In this document: positions 45,151-57,784 of the stretch, piece by piece
How positions within the stretch are numbered: position 1 is the first letter of the stretch
How the letters are laid out: the number at the start of each line of letters is the position of its first letter
Source: Trichuris trichiura
Lineage: Eukaryota > Nematoda > Enoplea > Trichinellida > Trichuridae
Reading direction: 5' to 3'
DNA length: 64,000 bases
Assembly (NCBI GenBank): GCA_037903355.1
Contig: JBAJFE010000026.1
Span: forward strand, 1,550,001 to 1,614,000
Notes under the pieces: generated by a model
Seen by the model: only the letters and a program-made list of their open reading frames with translations
The model's database searches: none
Told to the model about the DNA's origin: nothing
Position numbers and translations under genes: made by a program

Positions 45151-47341
45151 ACACACCCGTTAAAAGGAACTGTTTTCAATGCAATTTACGTGTTAATCTC
45201 AAAGCAGAGAGCTAAATGAAGACGTTCAGTAATAATGACATTTGAGAAGAAGAAGAAGTATGTGTCATGATGATGTCTGCACTATAGAAGTTGTTCTCCT
45301 CAGTTGTTTGAATGGCAGTCGAATATGTCAGCGGAAAAGTACTACAGATGTTTTTAAAGGGAGAAGAATCTCTCAGTCTCTGTTAAATTTTGCTCCAAAA
45401 GTTCATGTCTCATTCTATTTCTGGTAAATATATACTGTTTCCGTCCAGTTAGTTACGAATTGAAACATAGTACAACAGTAAGAACAATGAAAAAATTGAA
45501 CTTCTATAAGATAGAGACTAATTTGACATTTCGGCACACAGTTCCAAGCTAAACTTTTGTTAACTGTGCAAGCTGAAATCCATATACTATTATTGCTAAT
45601 ATTAGTTCAAAGTGCTCGTGTTTCATCATTGATGTAGACTAATGATTCTCAAGATTAACCCCGCCATCCCCTACCCAATTCCTCCTTGAGAGAGTAAAGG
45701 CCAGTCAGTTTCCCATCTGTATTTCCTTTCCTGCTTTGTTTGGACTTACACCTCCCACGTTCCCTGATTTCACTGCTCCCCTCTACTATTCTCTGAAATG
45801 TTCTAGCCATCTTAAAATGGCGGCAGTGTTCTCTTGAAAAGTACTGCACTACAAATATTAGGATGAAACTTCACACTGCTATTTGTGGGCATCTACAGTG
45901 TTGTTAACTCATTCATTTTTCACTGATGACCGGTCATCAGTAAGCCTGAGAGCTACGGAAAATAATAAAAAATCTTATTCACAACATTACAAAGTTGTGA
46001 TCGAAGTTGATAATTGTCCAAGAGATCAATTCATGACCCAATCGCCTGGAACAGCATATCATTACCAAACTACTTAAAGAGTAGGTTTATTTCCGAAACG
46101 GAAATTTCTTCTAAGGGCAGATTAGTTTGGCTTATGCTCAAATGGATTTGTTTCATTCAAACTTAATTGTCATGAGCAGAGCAACTCAGAAAAAAATAAA
46201 AAATTCTGACCAACAGTGGAGTTAACTGAGGACGCATTTCTGAAACAGCTTGCGTTTGCAGTGAACGAACTTAAGTTTTTCAAGAATAAATGCGCAGGAT
46301 GACGAAGAGTAAAAGGAAAACTATAAATGCGATTTGAAAGCGCAGTGGAACGATTCGAAAACGACGAAAGAGAGGTTGTAGTTTGCAGCAAAAGCCTGCA
46401 GTAACAGATCATTTTGGTAAGCTACACGACAATTAGTTAAACAACTCGCTGATCATCCAAGAAAATGTGAAGCAGAAGTAGAACTAAAGCAGAGGTATTT
46501 GGAACCAATTAAGGCAAATGGTGGGCGTTAAATGTTAAAAGTGAAATACAGACTCAATTTTCTTGTTAACTGCTAAAGCTAAAAACAATGTGAAGGAAGA
46601 AGTGCTGAAGAGGTCACAACTGGAGCGCCCAAAAGAAAGAGTGAAATAAGATGTGTTCAGTGCTGCTACAGGAGAAGAGTAGAACAACGTTGAAAATAGG
46701 AACGAAAATAGTCATCTCTGTCAACGTATCAGAAATATACTTGAGAAAACTTGAAGTGCACTTTGTGCTTATTCAGAGCAGAGTTAAATCTCAATAATTT
46801 GACAAATGGACAATGTCTCTTAAAAGCTCAGCTGAATTGTTCTTGCTCATTGAATGATAAAGGTTATTAAATATTTTCAACTTCTTCTTCTAGTTATGTC
46901 TGCCACGTCTTGCAGCATTGATTAATGACTCGCTTAAGTTCTCTCTGTGGCGTTTCGTCCACTACGAATGAAGCAACTGAACTTGCAAAGAAAAAGCTTA
47001 CATCTCAGAACCGCTCTGCTGTTTCAGTGCACCGCAAACTTGGCCTATTGGTTGATCAAGTCTCAGAAAGAATGCATAGACTCAACTCCTATTGCAGACG
47101 CTATTGACCTGCAAGAAAGTTCTAAGTTTACGACTTAGAAATGCAGTGGAATACGGAATCGTATATTTGTGCGCGAAGCAAATGTAGAGAAAAATGGATT
47201 GTTGACGCGAAGTTATAACTGGTACATAAGACACTATTGAATTTTTGATTCACCTTTTTAGAACTGATTACCCTATTATATTTGTGCTAACTGTAGTTGC
47301 ATGACCATTCTTAAAAATGTAATGATAAAAAACTGACATAC
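45151..47341. other. Gene-free interval inside the inverted duplication
   Basis: No supported gene. Two overlapping short open stretches at 46,925-47,138 in different frames look like decayed coding sequence but match nothing known to me. Confidence 0.4.
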
Positions 47342-48215
47342 TTTGTCTTCGGGGACGTCGAAAATGTTGAAGTTTATCAGCTTTGCCCCGCCGCATAAAT
47401 GAATTGCCGCACGTCTCTCTGTAATATACGATGAATCTGAGAAACGCTGGATCAAAACAATATGTAAATTGCTTGTTTACCTAATTCAACTTTCAGGCAA
47501 AACCTTTATACTTCGCGGTATCTTTAATTAATGCTAAAAATAAATTGCATTTCTTCTTTTAGCTCTGTCAGCATATCTGGAAGAAAACAATGGAAATGCC
47601 GCAAACCGATCATTCTTTGGCTGCATCATGACAGTATATAAACTGCGCTGAAATGTTCAGTACGAAGTTGTATTTTGTTCGTCGATCTGCTTACCGGTAA
47701 AATGTACTGCTATATTTGTATGTACAGCTAACAGAAAGAAACTACTTAATCTTCAGGGCCGTCGATCCTGTTCATGCGAACGTCTTCAAAACTGTTGAGC
47801 ACAGATTCGGATGACTGCATTATCAGTATAACAAACTGACCTTAAATGAATTGGGCGGCAGCAGCTGCCTCATGTTCAACTATAGCGTTAATGAATCGCC
47901 TTGCGAAGTCAATGTTTTTTCAACAGGCGCGTGAGTTACATAAACATATGCATGAAAAAGTGATTGAAAAGGGCATGAAATAAATTTTTTACTTACTTTT
48001 TCTTCTGTTGCGTCGAAATTGCCACTATGGTCGATGATGCTCCAATGCAGCCACTCATGTTGTTTCGTTCGACTGTTCAGCGCTAATGCAACGGCTTCAC
48101 TGTACAGCGCTGATGTGGAAGCAGTAATATGGGTCAAATGAAGATAAGGTTTATCAGTGGTAGATAATGTTTGCTTAACCTCGCGAAATGATGTTAGTAA
48201 CTGTGCATTTAACGG
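47342..48215 (-). CDS. Right copy of unrecognised multi-exon gene
   Basis: Mirror of the left copy. The first block, 48215-47997, is an intact 73-codon frame containing KPYLHLTHITASTSALYSE and NSRTKQHEWLHWSIIDHSG, ending DATEEK before GTAAGT. A second block near 47,810-47,752 ends GPED before a damaged donor (TTAAGTAG instead of AAAGTAAG). A third ends 47342 with FNIFDVPEDK before GTATGT. Exons are better conserved than the sequence between them, which suggests past coding function. No domain was recognised and the gene's true ends are unknown. Confidence 0.35.
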
Positions 48216-48357
48216 CTATTCCTCGAGACAAAATATCGACTTGCGAGCGAGGTTGCGTTTTATCAGTAAAATTTATCTACATTTGGCTCGCTGCCAACTG
48301 CTAATCTATAAACTCATTTCTTTGCTGATAAAATTAAAAGATAAATCTAAGCAGCTA

Positions 48358-49599
48358 TTACAGTATTAAAAATGAAAATGTTTGATCACAACGGACTGCT
48401 ATGCTTACTTGTTTCGATTGTAGGATAGTTTTTAGCGTGTTTCTAAACAAAGTGCTTCTATAAGTACGGGAGGATTATAAGAGACAGAATTCAGTAGCCA
48501 AGTAAACACTATGCAATTTCGTGGAAAACAGATTTATAAAATTTCTAAGTAAGCTGATTGATGAAATGCTGCTTCTCTTTATGGATAAAGTTGTGGTTCT
48601 ATCAAAAAAATGGCAATGAGCATGCGAAGAACGTAGCGTTTTGTTAATTTAAGAAAAAAAGGTTAATGGACCTTTTACAGCAAAATTGTTCCATCTTCGG
48701 CGTTGTCAGTTTAACGCTGAAGAAAAAAAGTTTAAAAACTCATCTTATCCATAAAAAGTTTTACTGCCATTAAAAGAAACGATTCGTACAGCAACTCTAG
48801 AAAAGCAGCAAACGGATTGAAATGGATATCATCGTGCGTGTCTCATTGTAATGTGATTCGAGATGAAGAAAAATTTAAAATTATCAAGTTTTGTTAGATC
48901 CTGGCGAAGTTTTGTTAGAAATGAAACTATTCTCTTCTAAACTATCTTGTTCCAACATTTATCAGCTGCGTCTCGTTCATTGTTGGAACTTGAAGTGTAA
49001 CTGATCTCTGATGGAATATTTCTTTCTTCGAAACTGCTGATTAAATGTTTCAACAACTTCTTTACTTTCAAATACAACTTTATATTAGTGAATAAATGAT
49101 AAAATGATGTCTATTTATTCCTTAGTTGTCTAGCGGTTCATCGCTTATTTTGTTGTAAAAAATAAACATTTGTAGAGCTTTGTCATCCCTTTTTGGAAGA
49201 AAGTATTATTTATGAGCTATTCAAGATTACAGTCCGTTACAGTTTTTTCATCACTGACCTCAGGATGTTGCATCAAGACACGAGATTTCAGACAAAGCTG
49301 TATAAAAACAAGCCATAGTAACGTCCGAATGAAGGCGAAACTGCAAGTCATTTAGCTTCGTCCTTTTTTTTACTTACCCTCTTACGGTTTCTTTGTAATT
49401 TCATTTTGTTAGTTTAACTTCACTTTTCACTTATTTGTAGCTTTATCACTGTTTTATCCTTATTTAATTTCATCTTATTTTAGTGTTTGCATCGCTACGT
49501 TTTGTCAGTTTTAATTTGCAATTATTAATTACGTAGCCCGTTTAATTTTACGTATTCACTTCTGTTATCCATTTTACTTCGTTCGTATGTTCGTCTATT
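48358..49599. other. Gene-free interval
   Basis: AT-rich; no gene, RNA gene or clear repeat could be read. Confidence 0.45.
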
Positions 49600-50330
49600 C
49601 ATAGAGGAAAAACCAGCTGGCAAGTTGTGGACTTGAACTAAATCTCAAAAAGACAGAACAGACGGAATTCAGGCACCAAACCAGTGGCGTAATTAGCATT
49701 AGTACACCGTTAACAAAAACCTGACATTCAAATGGCTTGGCAGCTATTTCTTATACGCAAAAAGGGTCACGAACATGATCTATGCGCGAAAACTGAAAAC
49801 CCTGACTGTGATTCCATGAGGCTACCACTGAAAGCCACCAATAAAATTGGAGTCAAAAGTTTACCGCACTGTTAACCGCCTAACGGTTCACAACGATTTT
49901 GAATGCTGGACAATCACAAATAAAGACGAACGGCAGTTGAATGTCATGGATACAAGCATGCACAGACGAACTTTCAAAATAAGTAGGATGGAGCATACCA
50001 TAAACGAAATAGTAGGACCGGCAATCGAGGATAGAATGAACAAACTCAATGAAAAACGCCTAGTGGTTTGAGCAGGTGTTCAAGCGGAAAAAACAACAAC
50101 TCAGGAAACGCCTGCTACTCCGGTATCAAACTGAGAGCAAAAGTCTTAGACAGAGGCCAACATTTAGGTGGATCGATAAAATGCACGCGTTTCTAAAAGA
50201 ACTACAATTCAATAAAGACAGGAAATTATACATACAAAAATGAAAGAGCATTAGCATACCTGCAGAGCCCACATACTGAGGTAAATGTGAACAGAAGAAA
50301 CAAATTCTCATATTTAGCGCACTAATAATA
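49600..50330 (+). mobile_element. Decayed non-LTR retrotransposon, end of reverse transcriptase
   Basis: Frames interrupted by stops read GLELNLKKTEQTEF, then TSGVISISTPLTKT, then KVYRTVNRLTVHNDFECW, then QLNVMDTSMHRRTFKISRMEH. This order matches the thumb and C-terminal region of RTE/R4-like reverse transcriptases (NLKKTE, KIYRTVVRP...GSECW, HVMEMRMLRW). It is truncated at the 5' side and inactive. Confidence 0.65.
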
Positions 50331-53300
50331 CCTCTGTACAAAATGGGTTAGTACAGACGCATAATATACACAGTGAAATTATGCAGACTTATTCATACCC
50401 CATCCATGTACAAATAAATGCGGTTGCCAGCAGTGGACTCTGAACAAGTGAGATGGATAACTAATAGGCTCAAAGATCAGGGGGACATGTGTCAGCAAAT
50501 GTCTCCCTAAACCTAACAGTTGATTGTAAAGTTCTCCTACAATCACATGCAGAAGTTCACAAACCCTCTACCTAGATATATCCTTGCATCAAGCTACAAA
50601 GGCAACCAGCGCAGCTAAACACGTAGCAGCCCTTCAAGAACAAGGGGTCTGTATGTATTTGCGCAGAGAACGCTAATTACAACTATGAGAAGGGAAAGAA
50701 CGTCAGCAATATTTGGGGCGCACTTATGAGGAAGACAAAATGTTGCAAAATTACAATAAATGATTCTACTTCCCGCTTCACCATCAGTACAGGACAAACA
50801 TCAAAGAAAAAATGGAATTTCAATCTAGAAACGCCTATCATCAGGATTGATAAAAGTTTTAAGAACCCGCACTTCCAATCAAAAAGTCAACGTCATAGAA
50901 AAGGGAATGCATGAACCAAAAATACAGTAAGCCTGGACAACTGGATGAATAATGCGTCACATGCTGATTTGAAAATTATTCAATATTGCTTCGTTCACTA
51001 TTCTACTCATTCATTATACGCTGATGACGAATCAGGAATGCTTCACTATGTGAATAAATTTTTTCGTCGCAACGGAAAGCAGCCTGCCGTGAAAGTGTAA
51101 AACAAAAAGTCATTTGTGCTCTTATTGGTACATATAGATCTACCAAAATTAGAAATAACATTTTCCTTATGGCTAAACGCTTATTTCATGAAATCTAAAA
51201 TTCGTGAATAACATTCGTGCTGTTGTTGTAGCAATTTACATTAAGAACAAGTAGACTCACGCATACACACACATATATATATATATATGGTAAATCAAAG
51301 AGAGTTACAGTTGAAAAAACGTAAAACACGTTTAAATTAATAGTTAAAAGACAAGCATAGTAAAATACGACTGATCGAGCATTGATATTCAGGTTCTTTG
51401 TGATGGAAAGGCGTTATTCTATTTCTCTCTACGAAACGGCTTGATTTCCATTACCGACAAATAACGCGTCAGCAAACCGATCTTTTCTTTCTTGGCTATC
51501 TTTCATATACAGTATTTGCAGTATTAATATTTTTGCGTAACGACACTGCCCAACTGAAATGTAGAGTCCTGTTTAATTCTTTACTAAATTAAAAACACTG
51601 TATCTCGAGGCATTGAGTTTAAGAGCGGCGAAGCATGTTAAACGCTAGCTCATCGAAAAAACTACTGTGTATAGTGATACTCAGGTAAATTTACAAAAGT
51701 GATAATCAGGCAGTATTCTTCTGCAGAATGAAAAATATCATTTAAATTTTCATCTTGTTGTTGGGCATAAAACGTTAAATATCAAGACGCCTTAAGAGCT
51801 TGCTGTTAGTGCAACATCTTTAAAAACTGCTGCTGCTACCGGGCGCTGAGAAATGTTCGTACTTTTTGCATTAGCGAAAAGCCAAATCAACTCTGACCAC
51901 TGTTACTTGTCCAGTGAGCAACCTAACTGGTTATATACGAACAGACGAGCAGCTGAGAAGGTAAACTCTCACAATCTTTAGTACCGTTGAGGACGGGTCA
52001 CTCACGACCCGAAAGTTGCGGCCTTCCATTAAAGGTTTTGTATTTTTCAACGCGACAATCTCCGTACGAACAAACAACTCAAACATGAAAACCTTCACTG
52101 TATTAAATATTAATAGAAAAATATTAGCGCGATCTCACGTAACACTGGAAAGTTGATTTTAGGAAGGACTCACTCATACAAGTGTACTGCTTAGCGTTTA
52201 CGAATAGTTGCAAAGACTCGAGCAAATGGAAATAGAATAGTTCAAAAGTAACCCTAATAAAGTAATATGATTTGCATGTTACAATAATTACGTTAAAGCG
52301 AAATAAACAGTACGAAGAAACTTACCATTGCGGTGCGAGGTTGGTCGACCACATTCAATACCAGTCCGTAGAAAAACTGACAAAGATTTTATTTCGTCTT
52401 GTGTTCCAGGAAAAGTGACAGCTAAGTTATTGCAGTCCTACGTTCGTCAGACAATAGGACAATGCATGCCGAAGATCTACAATGAAGACAAAAAGCTACT
52501 TCTATCAATCCCGAAAGGTTTAGTCAGCCAAACTAGCGAAGCAACGCCACGACAAAATTGTGTTCGCCTTAAACTAATTGAGAGTTACTGTTAACAGGAA
52601 TAATAAATATCGATCAGTCACTATGATTATTCGTTTAGTCATTTAACCTGCTAATCCAAAAAACATTTGTACCTGCGTCAAAGGACGGTATTACAAAAAT
52701 ATTGTCATATGCTGTGGCGAAATTGTAAAATCACGACGCATGAGACGATTTAGATGCTACATACAAAAATATTAATGGTGGGCCAAATGACAATGAAATA
52801 AACAAGTACGGTATGACGACGCTTTTAAGACGAAGAAAACTATTCGAATTGTAGCATGTGTAGAAAGAAATCAATTGAAAGTATTATTGGCTAACGAAAG
52901 AGACGGTTTATGGCCCAATCGTACATTTTGACTGCGCTACAAACAACGCATTATCGCTGTGAAGGTTGGCTTTACTGCCCTCTAAAGATTGATTTACAGC
53001 TAGTTACAGACTAAAAAGGAATTCAACATAAGCTAAACAAAACAGTGCAAAGCTAAAACTACATTTCATACGAGACGTTTGATGCTATTATTACTGTAAA
53101 AAAGTAATAATCGGTAGGTAGCATGCAAAAAATAACGCTGCTTCATCAATACTTAACAAACGTGATTACGCTCCTATTTTATTTACCTAAAGTGGTCACA
53201 CAAAGACAGCTTTGGAATGTCTCTTTTCCTTTCGTCAGTGGAAGAATAATTGATTTTTATTTTAATTTTAAGCTATCCCTCTTGGGCATTTCGCAGTCAA

Positions 53301-55063
53301 TTAAGGTTCAGAAAAGTGTTACGCTTTCCATTTCGAGCGTAAATTTGCCGTAAGCGTTTTTCAGTGATTATTGGGCGCCATTTTTTAACCCGCAACCTAC
53401 ACACAATTAATGCTTGCCGTGGCAACAGCAATGTTTTTTGCAGCGCTTTAATGCTTTGCAAAGGATTGATTTAACGCGTCAATTTGAATTCGCATTCCCT
53501 GGCGACGTTCCGGCAAATGCGACTATTTTCGAGAATGAAACACAGCCCGACTAAATAGAAAAGGCCTCGCTTTCAAGTCGCCGAAATATGGTAGTAATTT
53601 CTGCTTCTTTACGCTGCCTAAATTTTTATTCCTTTATGTTCACCTGTGTCGTTATACCGCAATGATTTTATCTTATACCTTTTTTGTTGATAAGCCAAAA
53701 CGAGCAACGCAGTTCATTTTCGATCGACAAATTTCTCCTCTGCCCGCTTAATGCCAGCAATGCGCGTTCGTTTTTTAAAAACTGATAAGCAAACTTTCGT
53801 ATCATTTAACCAAGAGAAAGCGGACAGTTTTTGAGGACGCTTTTGAGATTGAATTCAGCTTATATAATAGCTTCTGCCTTGGGAATGCATAACTTATTAC
53901 ATTCTAAGGGCCAACTCTGACCTCTCAGCACAGTATAGTCTAAACAAATGACAACTTTCTCTTTCGCTCACTTAATACTCCAATGAGCTATAAAAGCTTA
54001 ATAACGTTCTGCACGGATCTCTGTTCGCAAAGAACTTGTAGCAATAATTGGAAAGCGTATAATGGTAAGTCTTTTAGTGAAGACAAGTCGATACGAGTTT
54101 TTAAATACCTTCCATATTACACAGCGACCCATAAGTACCTCTCTTCCTAATAGTAGTCGTGACATCCATTTATTCAGATCGCATTAAATGAATGAAAGCA
54201 AGCCTTGCGCGTTGACGTAAATTTTCTTCGGAAATAAACGACTGTTTCCTTCAGGCACAACGGAAAGAATTGGTCAGTAGCCGTCTTCGCTGCACGTCAC
54301 AAGTCTGCTCGCTTCGGCCTTTAAAATGTTTATGTAGTTTCTGCTACGAACTATTATATTAACTAATTTTTCTGCAACAAAACAGAAATAGTACTGTATA
54401 GAATTAAGCAGAGGCTTACGCAGGCACCAATAAGTTAATGGCTATTTCGAAATTGCCCACATTGTTCTACTTCGGAATTTTCTTACGGATAACATGAAGC
54501 ACCACTTTAGCTAGTACATTGGCCGTACAGCAAAGGTTGAAAGGCAGTTGTGATAGGTTGGCCCTTTTGCACTTGCATGAAACCGAGATTATTTCTATCG
54601 CACGAGTTTTGCTTAACGGAAGACCGAAACAAAGGCATCTCAGGCGGGAGTTGAAATGTTCAAACTGGCTAGGATAGTAAACAGTACTCAGGTACAACGT
54701 ATACTGAGCACATTGCTTTGTCGTAAATTGATTTCAGCTCAAGTTCAAGGTTATTCCTACTTGCAGGCTGCGAGATGGATGCTGCTGGAAAAAATTGAGC
54801 TGACTGAAAGTTGAAAAAGAAAAAGTTTGAAAACAGGAACGCACAAGTAGTGTTGTATACCATGGAGAATGGCCAAGTTGGCTACGCCAATTAGTGCGCC
54901 CGAGCAGACAAGCGGTAATGCGATCAACTTTTCGCCAAATCTATTAATTGCTTTGCAGAAGCAATGAACACTGGGAAGTCAATCGACGAAGTAGGTCGCC
55001 GTCTGCGAAATTCCTTTTCGAATTGCGCATGACGCGAGCCGTTGCTTCATCGTTCATTGGTGG
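50331..55063. other. Gene-free interval, repeat debris
   Basis: No gene is supported. A CA/TA microsatellite lies at about 51,262-51,288. An open stretch at 52,328-52,594 (VRRKTDKDFISSCVPGKV) has no recognisable similarity. Confidence 0.35.
51262..51288. repeat. Dinucleotide microsatellite (CA then TA)
   Basis: A run of ACACACACA followed by TATATATATATATAT. Confidence 0.9.
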
Positions 55064-55588
55064 ATGCACAAAAGAGTGGATAATGTTTGTAGGAAAATAA
55101 GTATTGATTATCACCAGTCACCCGTAGGCGCCAACCGCAATGCTATCAGGAAGTGGCTTTGCCGCTGTTGCAATTTGCCCATCAATGCAAGAGAATGTAG
55201 AACAATGGAAAAGGATAATTTCAACTTTTTCCCACCAGCAAGCATCCCATTAAAAAATATTGTCCACTCAACCAACTATGAAAAGAAGGGAACGGAGCGT
55301 AGGAAATTACTGTGCCAATGCAAAAGCGAAACTGAACATTCAATGTTGTTCACGGTGAAATGTCAAAGCTTCAATAGCTGCGTGACGAACGAGACCAAGC
55401 TAACAAAGAAACTGAATCAGACAGCTGGTCCTAACTGCCCCGTTCCCAAAAGGGGTAAAGCATACGAAGCTACTCTCTTTTCCGTGTCGATTTCTGCTTG
55501 GCAGAGCAAACGGAAATTTGTATTTGCACGAATCCCCGAGCGGGCGTCAATTTTGGGAGCTCGCAATAACGTCAGAAAAAAGCAGTGA
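55064..55588 (+). CDS. Hypothetical 174-residue ORF
   Basis: Single uninterrupted frame beginning MHKRVDNVCRKISIDYH. It is rich in Lys, Asn and Cys (KWLCRCCNLP, LLCQCKSETEH) and has no signal peptide or membrane segment. I recognise no family. Its length is unusual for this AT-rich stretch, but it could be chance; there are no splice or expression cues. Confidence 0.2.
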   Translation: MHKRVDNVCRKISIDYHQSPVGANRNAIRKWLCRCCNLPINARECRTMEKDNFNFFPPASIPLKNIVHSTNYEKKGTERRKLLCQCKSETEHSMLFTVKCQSFNSCVTNETKLTKKLNQTAGPNCPVPKRGKAYEATLFSVSISAWQSKRKFVFARIPERASILGARNNVRKKQ

Positions 55589-56863
55589 CAACGATTGTCT
55601 CTAAAAGGAAGAAAAAGATAAGTCAATCAGAGCTTAGTCTCAGCCAACGGATCGATCCTTTGGGAAAATGACGGTGTGGAGAAGAGCAATTTTTTAAAAC
55701 TACGCGACACGCTGGCTGCCCATTGGTCGACCGATAGCTAACAGTTCTCACGTAAACCGTAACAGTGGCTGCAAATCAATTAGAACTTTTACAGAGCTCT
55801 TGTTGACGCGCTTTCGAGATAACATCTATTGAAAGGTATAGGTTCTCACTACGGTTGGCCAATTACAAACTAATTCAACTAACTAAGCAGCAAACATTCT
55901 AACATTCGATGCTTCGATCTTATCGTGTACTCTCTCGTACACTTCCCTCGCGTGTGTCAATTAACGTAAGGGAGCACATCTCCTTATGTACACAGAAAGT
56001 AAAACAAGACATATCTTACCTTTGTTCATCGTCTTCGTTACTTCCACATTTAACATTGACTTGTTCGGTTGCCGCCAATTCCGGTAGCTCTATTCGGCTG
56101 TACGCGTCACGAAAGCAAATATTTACCATTAAAAGACGACAATGTAACCGGGAACATCGATCGGCAGCTTAGCGACTGTGCGTCAGTTTCAAGTTTCTTT
56201 TTCGTCGAGCGTAGCAGACCGCGAAGGGATGGTTCGCTGGAAATTAAGTAACAAAAAAACTTTACTTAAAACATTTAACTGAAAATAGCACATCAAGGAC
56301 GACGAAGTTTGGGAACGTAAAACTGAGCTTCGTCATGTCGAGACACCGCGCACAATAAGGAGTACAAACCAGCCAGACGGGATATGAAAATAAGTGCGAG
56401 ACAACTTGATGGTGGAAATGGAAGAAAGGGATGGAAGGAAGTTTGGAGGAAGAGAAGAAGAAATAGAATGGCTTGTATGCTTTGGGAAGATAGCGAGCAA
56501 TTTTGTGACCAAGTAAGGTCAGCAGCAGTTGCGTGGATGCGTGCCAGTATACGGAGCGTGGACTATATTCCGCTTGTTCAAAGCAGAAAAATAACCCAGG
56601 CTGGCCAGAGAACGTGAAGAATGGTATTTTTAGACAAGAAAAAAGAATAGAAGTTGAAAAAGAAGAATCGCTGACATTCAATCATGGATCATCATCATCA
56701 TTTCTTACTTAACTGAATGGTTGACGATAAAGCCTTCATAAAATAATATCACTTTTCGGATTTAACAGCGAAACCAAGCATTATGTAATATTTACACGAA
56801 AAAACTCGCCGGCGCACAAGAAAAACGATGAACGAACAAGATGGCTCGGCGCACCGTTGCACC
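55589..56863. other. Calmodulin 3' flank
   Basis: Downstream of calmodulin on its strand, so it includes that gene's 3' UTR. No other gene is called. Confidence 0.45.

Positions 56864-57784
<921 letters not shown>

Larger units (their letters stand above)
37085..48357. repeat. 11-kb inverted duplication with mirrored contents
   Basis: The outer 370 bases at each end (37085-37450 and 47985-48357) are strongly similar in opposite orientation. Moving inward, two further exon-like blocks also match in inverted order (37,930-37,995 with about 47,752-47,810; 38,461-38,538 with 47,342-47,420). Near the centre two minisatellites mirror each other (42,470-42,770 and 43,145-43,400, midpoint about 42,940). 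Spacing between blocks differs on the two sides, so this is an old inverted duplication, not a fresh palindrome. Confidence 0.75.
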
